Origin: Burkholderia catarinensis
GTDB lineage: Bacteria; Pseudomonadota; Gammaproteobacteria; Burkholderiales; Burkholderiaceae
DNA: 64,000 bases
Reading direction: 5' to 3'
NCBI RefSeq assembly: GCF_001883705.2
Contig: NZ_MDEQ02000014.1
Span: 62,001-126,000 of the forward strand
The notes beneath the pieces were generated by a model. The model made no database searches. It saw only the letters and a list, made by a program, of their open reading frames with translations, and had not been told where the DNA came from. Shown here one piece after another: positions 24,654 through 33,300 of the stretch. Every line of letters starts with the position of its first letter. Position 1 is the stretch's first letter. Made by a program: the position numbers and the translations under genes.

Positions 24654-25727
24654 TCAGGCGTTGTCGCTGTCGCTGTACTGGTTTGGCCAGCGGCGCGGCT
24701 TCACGTCGGCGAGCGCCTTCGCGATCTCGGCGATGTGCTCGGGCGTCGTGCCGCAGCAGCCGCCCGCGAGGTTCACGAGCCCGGCCTGCGCGAATTCCTT
24801 CAGCAGGCCCGACGTGATGTCCGGCGTCTCGTCGAAGCCGGTTTCGGCCATCGGGTTCGGCAGGCCCGCGTTCGGGTAGCACGACACGTAGGTGTCGCAC
24901 AGCTTCGCGAGCTCGGCGATGTACGGGCGCATCAGCGCCGCGCCGAGCGCGCAGTTCAGGCCGAACGTGAGCGGCTTCGCATGGCGCAGCGAGTTCCAGA
25001 ACGCCTCGACCGTCTGGCCCGACAGGATCCGGCCGGAGGCATCCGTGACGGTGCCCGAGATCATGATCGGCAGGCGCTCGCCGGTGTCCTCGAACAACTC
25101 GTCGAGCGCGAAGAGGGCGGCCTTCGCGTTCAGCGTGTCGAAGATCGTCTCGACGAGGAACAGGTCGACGCCGCCGTCGAGCAGCGCCTTCGCCTGCTGG
25201 TAGTACGACGCGCGCAGCTCGTCGAACGTGACGTTGCGCGCGCCCGGGTCGTTGACGTCCGGCGAGATGCTCGCCGTCTTCGGCGTCGGCCCGATCGCGC
25301 CCGCGACGAAGCGCGGTTTGGCCGGAGTCGTGTATTTCGCGGCTGCCTCGCGCGCGAGCTTCGCCGATTGGAGGTTCATCTCGACGACGAGGTCTTCCAT
25401 CTCGTAGTCGGCCTGCGCGACCGTCGTCGCGCCGAACGTGTTGGTCTCGACGATGTCCGCGCCGGCCGCGAAGTACTGGTCGTGGATCTCGCGGATGATC
25501 TGCGGCTGCGTGAGCGACAGCAGCTCGTTGTTGCCCTTGATGTCGCGCGGGAAATCCTTGAAGCGCTCGCCGCGATACGCGGCTTCGTCGAGCTTGTAGC
25601 GCTGGATCATCGTGCCCATCGCGCCGTCGAGGATCAGGATGCGCGATTTCAGCAGCGCGGGCAGTGCGGCGCCGCGCGTGTAGGGTGCGTCGAGCGGGGC
25701 GGAAGCGGCGAGAGGAGTCGCAGACAT
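24654..25727 (-). CDS. Methionine synthase, homocysteine-binding zinc subunit
   Basis: A 357-residue homocysteine S-methyltransferase domain, equivalent to the N-terminal third of MetH. The zinc ligands are C259 (FGLNCALGA) and C324-C325 ([11 protein letters not shown]). [15 protein letters not shown] and [12 protein letters not shown] are diagnostic. It ends 42 bp before the pterin/cobalamin gene, so both are probably co-transcribed. Splitting at the Hcy/pterin boundary is known in Burkholderia and relatives. A TACAAT -10 sits 34 bp upstream of the start, leaving no room for a riboswitch. Confidence 0.95.
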   Translation of the reverse strand: MSATPLAASAPLDAPYTRGAALPALLKSRILILDGAMGTMIQRYKLDEAAYRGERFKDFPRDIKGNNELLSLTQPQIIREIHDQYFAAGADIVETNTFGATTVAQADYEMEDLVVEMNLQSAKLAREAAAKYTTPAKPRFVAGAIGPTPKTASISPDVNDPGARNVTFDELRASYYQQAKALLDGGVDLFLVETIFDTLNAKAALFALDELFEDTGERLPIMISGTVTDASGRILSGQTVEAFWNSLRHAKPLTFGLNCALGAALMRPYIAELAKLCDTYVSCYPNAGLPNPMAETGFDETPDITSGLLKEFAQAGLVNLAGGCCGTTPEHIAEIAKALADVKPRRWPNQYSDSDNA

Positions 25728-25760
25728 GGGCGAAAGACCGGCGAAGACGGGAAAAGCGTC

Positions 25761-25766
25761 ATTGTA
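25761..25766 (-). promoter_or_regulatory. -10 element of the methionine synthase operon
   Basis: TACAAT in the context GGCTACAATGACG on the minus strand. Initiation near 25754 would leave a leader of about 27 nt. No strong -35 is visible. Confidence 0.5.
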
Positions 25767-25821
25767 GCCGGTGCGCCTGGCCGCCGCCGGCCTCGCGCCG
25801 CGCCGGCCGGCCCGCCAAATG

Positions 25822-25851
25822 AAAACCCCCGCCAGGCGAACCGGGCGGGGG
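25822..25851 (-). terminator. Intrinsic terminator of the DUF3567 gene
   Basis: On the minus strand CCCCCGCC and GGCGGGGG form a GC-rich stem followed by TTTTC. It lies 78 bp past the stop of the small gene at 25929. Confidence 0.82.
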
Positions 25852-25928
25852 CATGATCGGAGTGCTCGCGGCGCCGCGTCGGTGCGCGGCGAATGGCCCG
25901 GCCGCGCGAGGCGCCGGGCCGCGGGTCG

Positions 25929-26186
25929 TCAGTGCAGCACGACGGGCATCATCATCAGGCTGTCGAATTGTCCGAGGAATTCGTCGACTTCGTCGAGCGA
26001 CGGCTCATCCTCGATCAGTTGCTTCACGTGCGCGCGGAATCGTTCGGCAAGTTCGCCGTCGATGAAGATCTCGCGCTGCGCGTTCTTGTCGACGATTTCG
26101 TATCCGCCGGCATTCATCAGGTGATGGCCGGCCTGCGGCGCAAATTCGACGACGCAGTAGTTGGGGCTGTTGTAGATCATTTGCAT
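25929..26186 (-). CDS. DUF3567 family protein
   Basis: An 85-residue acidic protein beginning MQMIYNSPNYCVVEFAP and ending DSLMMMPVVLH. The middle (GGYEIVDKNAQREIFIDGEL) is strongly conserved in a family known to me from Betaproteobacteria, with no assigned function. The ATG has AGGAG seven bases upstream. No membrane segment or signal is present. It follows the DUF3108 gene by 252 bp and has its own terminator. Confidence 0.85.
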   Translation of the reverse strand: MQMIYNSPNYCVVEFAPQAGHHLMNAGGYEIVDKNAQREIFIDGELAERFRAHVKQLIEDEPSLDEVDEFLGQFDSLMMMPVVLH

Positions 26187-26358
26187 GGCGGCACTCCTCT
26201 TCGCAGTGGCATCTGGCCTTGTTGTCCCTAGGTGGGGCGAGCCTTGCCGGTTTCAAGGGGCTTGCGCTGCACACCCCGTACCCGTTGCGTAGGGTGTATC
26301 GGTTAGAAGCCGATGTCTATGAAACGTTTCTCATTGTCTGCCGGTGTACTGAAATAGT

Positions 26359-26370
26359 TGTTAAAGAGTG
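26359..26370 (-). promoter_or_regulatory. boxA-like sequence
   Basis: The minus strand reads CACTCTTTAACA, 10 of 12 matches to the rRNA antitermination boxA TGCTCTTTAACA. It lies in an AT-rich patch between two protein genes, not near any rRNA. Function is uncertain. Confidence 0.3.
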
Positions 26371-26438
26371 TCATCGGCCATTTTGCGGAAATCTGTAATC
26401 GGTCGAAATTGCCGAATCGCGCGTGTGAGCGCGCGTGT

Positions 26439-27710
26439 TCACTGTGTGACAGGCGATGACGCCGGCGATGCAGCCGGTTGTGCCGGCGGTTGCACGGTGG
26501 CCGGCGGCGCGGGTTGTGCCGGTTCCGCGGCCGGTGCAGCCGATGCATCGGGCGTCGCCGCGCCGGCGGGCGTGTTCGTTGCGCCGCTGGCCGGCTCCGC
26601 GTCGGACGGTGTGCCCGGCGCTGTGAGGCTACCATGCCACAGCAATTCGATCTGCGCGCCGTTCGGCTCGGTCTGCACGAGCCGCGCGGGCAGCCAGCCG
26701 AGCGACGGCGCGAGCCACATGTCGATGCGGCGCGTGTCGCCGTCGCGCCGCGGCAGGCGCATGAAGTGCCGTGCCGCGATGATGCCGGTTTGCGTCTGCA
26801 CCTGTTCGTCGCCGATCACGGTGATCGGCCAGGTCTCGCTGCTGTTGTTGTCGATCACGACGAACTGCTGCGTGACGCCCGGCTTGTACGCGGCAGGATT
26901 GCCGCGCACGAGACCCGACAACTGCATCAGCATGCTGAAGCGGTCCTGCACGCCGTCGGGCAGCGGCGCGTTGTTCGGCGTGCGCGTGAACACGACCTGC
27001 CGGATCTCGCGGTTGAAGATCGCGATGTCTTCCGGCCGTTTGCCGCGCTTCTCGACGTAACGGTCGGGCGCGACGCCGAATGCGTCGATGCGGCCCTCGC
27101 TGTGATAGGTGAACGGGCCGACGAACGGCACGGGCATCGACACCGACAGGTCGTAGGTGTGTCCGTCGTTGCGCCAGCGGATCGTGCCGATCATGTTCTG
27201 CATCCCGTTGTAGAACGTGTCGTACTGCAGGTCGCCGGGTGGCGGCGCGGCGAACTTCACGCCGTTCGTCGCGGGGCCCGGCGTCGCGGCGCTGCTGGCG
27301 CCGGCAGCCGGCGCGGCGTGCGTGCCCGATGCTCCCGGCACACCGCTCGCCGCGGACGCGGCGGCCGGCGGCGGTTCGCCGTGCTCGGCCGTCTGCGTCG
27401 ACGTGAGGACCGGCGCCGGCGCGGGCTTCGGGGCGGCGGCCTGGGGCGCGGCTGGTGCGGGCGCGGCCGGATGCTCGGCCGGCTTCGGCGCGGGCGGCGC
27501 GGGCTGGCGCTCGATCGGTTGCGGTTTCAGCAGCTCGATCTGCACGGGGATCTCGGCGGGCGGCGGCGGCGTGAACGAGTCGCGGTTGCGCATCAGCCAG
27601 AACGCGGCGAGCGCGTGCAGCACCAGCACGACGACGACCGCGACGCCCACGCGCAACCAGCGGCGGGGCGGGGCGTGACTCGGGCGGATGTCGGCAGGCT
27701 GCATGGGCAT
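26439..27710 (-). CDS. DUF3108 domain membrane-anchored protein
   Basis: A 423-residue protein with one N-terminal transmembrane helix (about residues 20-40). A Pro/Ala-rich, TonB/TolA-like linker runs to about residue 150. The DUF3108 domain follows, from DLQYDTFYNGMQNMIG to LVQTEPNGAQIELL, and an Ala/Pro-rich tail ends it. The layout suggests a periplasm-spanning envelope protein. The function is unknown. The start MPMQPADIRPSH was chosen because it precedes the helix directly; the ribosome site is weak and the second ATG at 27704 is possible. Confidence 0.85.
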   Translation of the reverse strand: MPMQPADIRPSHAPPRRWLRVGVAVVVVLVLHALAAFWLMRNRDSFTPPPPAEIPVQIELLKPQPIERQPAPPAPKPAEHPAAPAPAAPQAAAPKPAPAPVLTSTQTAEHGEPPPAAASAASGVPGASGTHAAPAAGASSAATPGPATNGVKFAAPPPGDLQYDTFYNGMQNMIGTIRWRNDGHTYDLSVSMPVPFVGPFTYHSEGRIDAFGVAPDRYVEKRGKRPEDIAIFNREIRQVVFTRTPNNAPLPDGVQDRFSMLMQLSGLVRGNPAAYKPGVTQQFVVIDNNSSETWPITVIGDEQVQTQTGIIAARHFMRLPRRDGDTRRIDMWLAPSLGWLPARLVQTEPNGAQIELLWHGSLTAPGTPSDAEPASGATNTPAGAATPDASAAPAAEPAQPAPPATVQPPAQPAASPASSPVTQ

Positions 27711-27816
27711 CGGAACAGGATCGGGGCGGTCGCGTGACGTCGGGGCGCAGCGCGCCACAGGAATCGGACCGTCGGATGCGCCGCGCGTTCGCGGCGCGTG
27801 GCGTGTACCGGGTGCG

Positions 27817-28683
27817 TCAGGCGTCGCGCGCGTCGGGACTATAGCCGAGTTCGTAAGACAGTTTCTGCGCGCATGCGCGCAGCGCGGTGTCGATCTCGCC
27901 GCCCCACGCAATGTCGAAGGAGCCTTCCTGGCCGAGCGCGACGATCGCGAGCGCGAGTTCGCCGACCGCGTCGAACACGGGCATGCAGAATGCGTGGATC
28001 GTCGGCAGCAGCATCCCTTCGACGCGCGCGGCTTCGTGCTGGCGCACGTCGGCGAGCACCGCGTCGACTTCGTCGAGCGTGCGCGGGCCGCCGTGGTGCG
28101 GCGAGCGGCGCGTATCGGCGAGTTCGCGCTCGAGCATCGCGGCGGTCTTGCTGCGCGGCAGGTACGCGGCGAACAGCAGCCCGGTCGCGGAGCCGAGCAG
28201 CGGCATCACGTCGCCGAGCTTCAGCGATGCCTTCGCCGGATGGCTCGACTCCATCCAGTGCACGATCGTCGGCCCCTGGTTGCCCCACACCGCGATGCCG
28301 ACCGTCTGGTCGAGGCGGTCGCGGAATTCGGTCAGCGCGATCCGCGCGAGCTTCACGCCGTCGACGCGCGCGAGCCGCGCGAGCCCCATCTGCAGTGCGA
28401 AGCCGCCGAGCTCGTAGCGTCCCGATACGGGATCCTGCGACACGACGCCGAGCCGCGAGAAGCTGACCAGGTAGCGGTGCGCCTTCGCAGGACTCATGCC
28501 CGCGCGCTGCGCGAGGTCGCGCAGCATCATCGCGCGCGGCTCGCTCGTCAGCACGTCGAGCAGGCGGAAGCCGACCTCGATCGACTGGATGCCGGAACGG
28601 AGCTTCTCGCCGTTCTCGCCGGAGGCGGCGTCGTCGGTGTCGGAGTCGGCGAGATCGTCGTCGGGAAGCTGGCTGGCGGGCAT
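27817..28683 (-). CDS. IclR family transcriptional regulator
   Basis: A 288-residue regulator. An N-terminal acidic tail of about 30 residues precedes a winged HTH (IQSIEVGFRLLDVL, then LAQRAGMSPAKAHRYLVSF). The GAF-like effector domain carries the IclR signature near FCMPVFDAVGELALAIVALG. It is divergent from the FAH-family gene at 28812, with a 128-bp spacer, so it probably controls the plus-strand enzymes. The effector is unknown. Confidence 0.9.
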   Translation of the reverse strand: MPASQLPDDDLADSDTDDAASGENGEKLRSGIQSIEVGFRLLDVLTSEPRAMMLRDLAQRAGMSPAKAHRYLVSFSRLGVVSQDPVSGRYELGGFALQMGLARLARVDGVKLARIALTEFRDRLDQTVGIAVWGNQGPTIVHWMESSHPAKASLKLGDVMPLLGSATGLLFAAYLPRSKTAAMLERELADTRRSPHHGGPRTLDEVDAVLADVRQHEAARVEGMLLPTIHAFCMPVFDAVGELALAIVALGQEGSFDIAWGGEIDTALRACAQKLSYELGYSPDARDA

Positions 28684-28767
28684 GGGCAACGGGTGCGCGA
28701 AAATGCGGCAAGGATCGGGGCGGAAACGGCGTGCGCGATCAGGCCGCGCCGCATGGATTCACCATCG

Positions 28768-28773
28768 TAAAAT
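28768..28773 (+). promoter_or_regulatory. Candidate -10 for the FAH-family gene
   Basis: TAAAAT in the IclR/FAH divergent spacer, 39 bp upstream of the FAH start. The -35 is weak, as expected for an activated promoter. Confidence 0.4.
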
Positions 28774-28811
28774 AGATTCCCTCCATCGTCACTACAACGG
28801 CAGATTCCCCT

Positions 28812-29804
28812 ATGAAACTTGCTTCGCTGAAGGACGGCACGCGCGACGGCCAGCTGATCGTCGTATCGCGCGACCTGCACACCGCGGCGATCGCCGACGC
28901 GATCGCGCCGACGCTGCAGCGCGTCCTCGACGACTGGGCGTTCTACGCGCCGCAGCTGCGCGACCTGTACGACGCGCTGAACCACGGCCGCGCGCGCAAT
29001 GCGTTCGCGTTCGATCCGGCCAACTGCATGGCGCCGCTGCCGCGCGCGTTCCAGTGGGCCGACGGCTCCGCGTACGTGAACCACGTCGAGCTCGTGCGCC
29101 GGGCGCGCGGCGCGGAGATGCCGCCCGAGTTCTGGACCGATCCGCTGATGTACCAGGGCGGCAGCGACGACTTCCTCGGCGCCCGCGACGACGTGGTCTG
29201 CCCGTCCGAGGAGTGGGGCATCGATTTCGAGGCGGAAGTCGCGGTGATCACCGGCGACGTGCCGATGAGCGTCTCGCCCGACGACGCGCTGAAGGCCGTG
29301 CGGCTCGTCACGCTGGTGAACGACGTGTCGCTGCGCAACCTGATTCCGGGCGAGCTCGCGAAGGGCTTCGGCTTCTTCCAGAGCAAGCCGGCCACCGCGT
29401 TCGCGCCGGTCGCCGTGACGCCCGACGAGCTCGGCGACGAATGGCGCGAAGGTCGCGTGCACCGCCCGATGATCGTCCACTGGAACGGCCGGAAGGTCGG
29501 CCAGCCCGATGCGGGCACCGACATGGTGTTCCACTTCGGCCAGCTGGTCGCGCACGCGGCGAAGACGCGCAACCTGCGCGCCGGCTCGATCGTCGGTTCG
29601 GGCACGGTGTCGAACAAGGATGCGAAGCGCGGCTACTGCTGCATCGCCGAGAAGCGCTGCCTCGAGACGATCGAGCACGGCGCGCCGCAGACGGAATTCA
29701 TGCGCTACGGCGACACCGTGCGCATCGAGATGTTCGACGCGGCCGGCAAGTCGATCTTCGGCGCGATCGAGCAGTCGGTCGCCCCGCCCGACGGCGCGGC
29801 GTAA
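28812..29804 (+). CDS. Fumarylacetoacetate hydrolase family protein
   Basis: A 330-residue FAH-fold protein that begins MKLASLKDGTRDGQLIVV. The metal-binding region is EEWGIDFEAEVAVITGD, and FGFFQSKPATAFAPVAVTPD and GSGTVSNKDAKRGY are family hallmarks. Members hydrolyse C-C bonds of beta-diketo acids, or act as hydratases or decarboxylases, in aromatic catabolism. The neighbouring IclR regulator and crotonase support a catabolic role, but the substrate is open. The symbol fahA is not justified. Confidence 0.88.
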   Translation: MKLASLKDGTRDGQLIVVSRDLHTAAIADAIAPTLQRVLDDWAFYAPQLRDLYDALNHGRARNAFAFDPANCMAPLPRAFQWADGSAYVNHVELVRRARGAEMPPEFWTDPLMYQGGSDDFLGARDDVVCPSEEWGIDFEAEVAVITGDVPMSVSPDDALKAVRLVTLVNDVSLRNLIPGELAKGFGFFQSKPATAFAPVAVTPDELGDEWREGRVHRPMIVHWNGRKVGQPDAGTDMVFHFGQLVAHAAKTRNLRAGSIVGSGTVSNKDAKRGYCCIAEKRCLETIEHGAPQTEFMRYGDTVRIEMFDAAGKSIFGAIEQSVAPPDGAA

Positions 29805-29829
29805 GCCGCGCGGCGCACGCGACCCACCC

Positions 29830-29865
29830 GCGAAACCCGGCCCCGGCCCGCGCGCCGGGTTTCGC
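29830..29865. terminator. Strong inverted repeat between FAH and crotonase genes
   Basis: GCGAAACCCGGC and GCCGGGTTTCGC form a perfect 12-bp stem with a C-rich loop. No T-run follows, so it may be a Rho-independent-like hairpin, an attenuator or a processing site. Confidence 0.5.
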
Positions 29866-29921
29866 CTGATGTTTGACCGCGCGGGCTTGGCTACACTCGA
29901 CTCAAGAGCTAGGAGCAGCGC

Positions 29922-30749
29922 ATGGCCAATCTCGCCCCGTACGGCGGTTACGAAGCACTGAAGGTGACGCGTCGCGATCATGGCGTGCTCGACATCGTGA
30001 TGAGCGGCGAGGGCGCGAACCGCAGCGCTCTCGCGACCGCTAACGCGCGCATGCATCGCGAGCTCGCCGACATCTGGCGCGACGTCGACCGCGATCCCGA
30101 CACGCGCGTCGCGGTGATCCGCGGCGAAGGCAAGGGCTTTTCGGCGGGGGGCGATCTCGCGCTCGTCGAGGACATGGCGAACGACTTCGACGTGCGCGCC
30201 CGCGTGTGGCGCGAGGCGCGCGACCTCGTCTACAACGTGATCAACTGCAGCAAGCCGATCGTGTCGGCGATGCACGGCCCGGCCGTCGGCGCGGGGCTCG
30301 TCGCCGGGCTGCTCGCCGACATCTCGATCGCCGCGAAGGATGCGCGCATCATCGACGGCCATACGCGGCTCGGCGTCGCGGCGGGCGATCACGCGGCGAT
30401 CGTGTGGCCGCTGCTGTGCGGGATGGCGAAGGCGAAGTACTACCTGCTGCTGTGCGAGCCCGTGAGCGGCGAGGAGGCCGAGCGGATCGGCCTGGTCTCG
30501 CTCGCGGTCGAGCCGGCCGACCTGCTGCCGAAGGCGTATGAAGTGGCCGAGCGGCTCGCGCACGGTTCGCAGTCGGCGATCCGCTGGACCAAGTACGCGC
30601 TGAACAACTGGCTGCGCACGGCCGGGCCGACCTTCGACACGTCGCTCGCGCTCGAATTCATGGGTTTTTCGGGGCCCGACGTGCAGGAAGGCATCCGTTC
30701 GCTGCGCGAGCGGCGCCCGCCCGACTTCCCCGGCGACGCGCCGTTCTGA
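29922..30749 (+). CDS. Crotonase-fold protein annotated as enoyl-CoA hydratase, catalytic acids not conserved
   Basis: A 275-residue enoyl-CoA hydratase/isomerase family protein. CoA-binding and oxyanion segments are present: [10 protein letters not shown] near residues 73-82 and MHGPAVGAG near 117-125. The two glutamates used by classical hydratases (rat E144 and E164) align with V127 and H147, so ordinary hydration is unlikely. Decarboxylation, isomerisation or thioester hydrolysis are alternatives. AGGAG precedes the ATG. It follows the FAH gene by 117 bp, with a hairpin between. Confidence 0.85.
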   Translation: MANLAPYGGYEALKVTRRDHGVLDIVMSGEGANRSALATANARMHRELADIWRDVDRDPDTRVAVIRGEGKGFSAGGDLALVEDMANDFDVRARVWREARDLVYNVINCSKPIVSAMHGPAVGAGLVAGLLADISIAAKDARIIDGHTRLGVAAGDHAAIVWPLLCGMAKAKYYLLLCEPVSGEEAERIGLVSLAVEPADLLPKAYEVAERLAHGSQSAIRWTKYALNNWLRTAGPTFDTSLALEFMGFSGPDVQEGIRSLRERRPPDFPGDAPF

Positions 30750-30828
30750 CGCGCGTTATGATCGAACCACGCGCGGCTGCGCGACGCATGGCGGCCGCCT
30801 CGCTCCCCCAGTCAACCAGGATGCCCGT

Positions 30829-31575
30829 ATGACGACCGATGCCTCCGGCGCCAACCCTTTCGCCGGCTTTGCCGGCTTCAAGCCCGCCGACATGATGGAC
30901 CGGATGTGGGACATGATCCGGATGTCGCCGTTCGGCGGGATGACATCGTTTCCGGGCGCCACGCAAGGGCTGCCGCCGTCGCTGTCGAGCATGTCCGACA
31001 TGATGTCGCCGCTCACGAGCGTCGAGGAACTCGACAAGCGGATCACCGATCTGCGCGCGGTCGAGCAGTGGCTGAAGCTCAATCTCGGGATGCTGCAGTC
31101 CGCGATCCAGGCGATCGAGGTGCAGCGCGCGACGCTCGCGACGCTGCGCGCGTTCGGCGCGTTCGCGCAAAGCTCGATGTCGGCGGCCGAGGAAGCGGCC
31201 GCCGCGGCCGCGCATGCGGCGAAAACCGCGCCGGCGTCGCCGGGCGATGCGTCGCCGGCGCCGAATGCCGCGGATGCGCCGCCGGCAGGTGACGCCGCGC
31301 AGGCCTTCGATCCGTCCGGCTGGTGGAACCTGCTGCAGTCGCAGTTCAACCAGCTCGCGAGCCTCGCGATGACGCAGCCGGGCACGCAGCCCGAGGCGCC
31401 GGGCGATGCGCCGCCGGAGAAGGCCGCCTCGCCGGAGAAGGCCGCGAAGCCGGCGCCGGCCGCCGCCGCGCCGCGCAAGCCCGCCGCGAAGCGTGCGAAG
31501 CCGTCCGGTTCGGCCGCGGTGCGTGCGGCGGCCACGTCGTCGCCCGAAACCCGTCCGCCGAAGCGCTCGACGTGA
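30829..31575 (+). CDS. phaM: Polyhydroxyalkanoate granule protein PhaM
   Basis: A 248-residue protein. The N-terminal half has the PhaM signature DMMDRMWDMIRMSPFGG and LDKRITDLRAVEQWLKLNL, a predicted oligomerising helical region. The C-terminal half is low complexity, ending in Lys/Pro/Ala repeats (AAPRKPAAKRAKPSG) like histone H1 tails. PhaM is known to activate PHB synthase and tether granules to the nucleoid. No phaC lies in the window. It is 79 bp downstream of the crotonase gene and 24 bp before the patatin gene. Confidence 0.86.
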   Translation: MTTDASGANPFAGFAGFKPADMMDRMWDMIRMSPFGGMTSFPGATQGLPPSLSSMSDMMSPLTSVEELDKRITDLRAVEQWLKLNLGMLQSAIQAIEVQRATLATLRAFGAFAQSSMSAAEEAAAAAAHAAKTAPASPGDASPAPNAADAPPAGDAAQAFDPSGWWNLLQSQFNQLASLAMTQPGTQPEAPGDAPPEKAASPEKAAKPAPAAAAPRKPAAKRAKPSGSAAVRAAATSSPETRPPKRST

Positions 31576-31599
31576 CGCGGCGCAGCTAGCAGGTCGATC

Positions 31600-32826
31600 A
31601 TGCGGCTCGCGCTCGTTCTGATGGGAGGCGGCGCGCGTGCCGCGTATCAGGTCGGCGTGCTGAAGGCGCTGGCCGAGATCGCGCGCGAGGCCGATCCGGA
31701 CCGGCACACGCTGCCGTTCGCGGTGGTGTGCGGCTCGTCGGCCGGCGCGATCAACGCGACGTCGATCGCGAGCCACGCGGACGATTTTTCCCACGGCGTG
31801 CGGCGTTTGCTCGAATTCTGGGAGCCGTTGCGTGCCGACTACGTGTATCGCACCGACTGGCTCGGCATCGCGGCCGCCGGCGCGCGCTGGCTCGCGACGA
31901 TGACCTTCGGCTGGGCGGCCCGCCGCTCGCCGCGCGGGCTGCTCGACAACGCGCCGCTTGCGCACCTGCTGCAGCGCGAGCTGAGTTTCCACCGGATCGA
32001 GGAGATGCTCGAGGCGCGCCTGCTGCACGCGCTCGCGGTGACGGCGCTCAGCTATTCGAGCGGGCGGCATCTCACGTTCTACCAGGCGGCCGAGCCGATC
32101 CAGGCGTGGCGGCGCGCGCAGCGTACCGCGCGGGCCGTCGACCTGTCGGCGTCGCACCTGCTCGCGTCGTCGGCGATTCCTTTCGTGTTCCCGGCGGTGC
32201 CGCTCGTGCTCGACGGGCAGATCGAGTACTTCGGCGACGGTTCGATCCGGCAGGTCGCGCCGCTGTCGCCGGCGATCCACTTCGGCGCGCACCGGATCGT
32301 CGTCGTCGGCGCGGCCGACCCGCGGCCCGAGATTCCGGCCGCGAACGGCGCCGGCCTGGTGCGCGGCTATCCGACGCTCGCGCAGATCGGCCAGCAGGTG
32401 CTCGCGAGCGTGTTCCTCGACTCGATCGGCTCGGACATCGAGCGGATCGAGCACATCAACCGGATGATCGAGCACCTGCCGCACCAGGTCGAGGTCGACA
32501 GCGGCTGGCGGCACGTCGACGTGCTCGCGATCGCGCCGTCCGAGCGCGTCGAGCTGATCGCCGCGAAGCACCTGAAGCAGATGCCGGCGGCGATGCGCGG
32601 GCTGCTCGGCGCGGTCGGCGGCAGCCAGCCGGCCGGCGCGTCGTTCGCGAGCTACCTGCTGTTCGAGGAGGCGTTCACGCGCGAACTGATCGAGCTCGGC
32701 TACCGCGACGGGCGCGCGCAGCGCGACACGCTCGCCGGCTGGATCGCGCAGGCGGACGGCGGCAGCGCGCCGGCCGCGGGCATGCCGCCGGAAGACGGGT
32801 TAGCGACAGGTGAAATACGGGTCTGA
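31600..32826 (+). CDS. Patatin-like phospholipase
   Basis: A 408-residue cytoplasmic-type patatin. The oxyanion glycine loop is MGGGARAAYQVG (about 8-19), the serine nucleophile sits in GSSAG (about 45-49), and the dyad aspartate is in DGSIRQ. DUF3336-type flanks are absent. Patatins hydrolyse acyl esters of lipids. Its position next to phaM raises the idea of a granule-surface lipase (inference only). No signal peptide is visible, and the plus-strand run ends with this gene. Confidence 0.88.
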   Translation: MRLALVLMGGGARAAYQVGVLKALAEIAREADPDRHTLPFAVVCGSSAGAINATSIASHADDFSHGVRRLLEFWEPLRADYVYRTDWLGIAAAGARWLATMTFGWAARRSPRGLLDNAPLAHLLQRELSFHRIEEMLEARLLHALAVTALSYSSGRHLTFYQAAEPIQAWRRAQRTARAVDLSASHLLASSAIPFVFPAVPLVLDGQIEYFGDGSIRQVAPLSPAIHFGAHRIVVVGAADPRPEIPAANGAGLVRGYPTLAQIGQQVLASVFLDSIGSDIERIEHINRMIEHLPHQVEVDSGWRHVDVLAIAPSERVELIAAKHLKQMPAAMRGLLGAVGGSQPAGASFASYLLFEEAFTRELIELGYRDGRAQRDTLAGWIAQADGGSAPAAGMPPEDGLATGEIRV

Positions 32827-32952
32827 TGCCTGCAAAGTGGCCGCGGAGCGCGCACGGTTGCGTTTTCGCGACGGTCGGCCGCGACCGATCGCCGCACGGC
32901 GATTGGCGGCGCGCGACCGGACGGGCGTCTCGGAACCGTCATGCACGCGTGC

Positions 32953-32964
32953 TATTATGGCCGC
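32953..32964 (+). promoter_or_regulatory. Extended -10 promoter with GC-rich discriminator
   Basis: TGCTATTATGGCCGCC gives an extended -10 (TG-N-TATTAT) followed by the GC-rich stretch GGCCGC. It would start transcription near 32966, 335 bp upstream of the next gene. The same discriminator recurs at 40700 and 46983. Confidence 0.5.
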
Positions 32965-32965
32965 C

Positions 32966-33145
32966 GCCGTATACACCATATCGAGCAGCCCGCCGATCCG
33001 GCATCCGCACGGGCCCTTCGGGGAACCCGCCTGGGGCAGGGGACGGGCTCGCCAACGAGCCGGCCAGCGCCGGCCCCCACTCAGGCAAGCGCGGCCGGTT
33101 CTGTTCGAACGGAGCGTGGCTGCGGCGTGCCTAACGGCGGCGGCG
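32966..33145 (+). ncRNA. Candidate structured non-coding RNA or long structured leader
   Basis: Downstream of the 32953 promoter several nested complementary segments line up as one rod. They are GCAGCC (32985-32990) with GGCTGC (33118-33123), GAACC (33023-33027) with GGTTC (33097-33101), GCCTG (33029-33033) with CAGGC (33082-33086), and inner GGGCTCG/CGAGCC and CCGGC/GCCGG hairpins. The nesting order is consistent. It contains no convincing reading frame and lacks the 4.5S, tmRNA and RNase P hallmarks. It is found by eye; no covariation test was possible. Confidence 0.35.
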
Positions 33146-33199
33146 CGGCCGCCCGGCCGCCGGACGCGGAATCAGCGTCCGGTCGGTCGGTTTCCCGCG

Positions 33200-33205
33200 T
33201 AAAAT
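33200..33205 (+). promoter_or_regulatory. Candidate -10 for the ferritin-like gene
   Basis: TAAAAT in GCGTAAAATTACAG lies 96 bp upstream of the gene at 33301. No good -35 is seen. Confidence 0.4.
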
Positions 33206-33300
33206 TACAGTCTTGGCTGCAAAAAGCGCGTCAGGCGCGCTTGCGCGGCAACAGTCACGTTTAGAGAAGTCGCATTGCGCAGAACAGGGGTGGGACCATC

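Noticed and set aside
25728-25928. Cobalamin or SAH riboswitch upstream of the metH operon
   Set aside because: The -10 lies about 34 bp from the start codon and the region upstream is the terminator of the next gene; no conserved riboswitch core is visible.
29881-29910. TTGACC/TACACT promoter for the crotonase gene
   Set aside because: The spacer is only about 13 bp, too short for sigma-70.
32966-33145. Assigning the structured region as 6S RNA
   Set aside because: Only the general shape fits. The flanking zapA/ygfA context expected for 6S is absent and I cannot match conserved sequence, so it stays unnamed.
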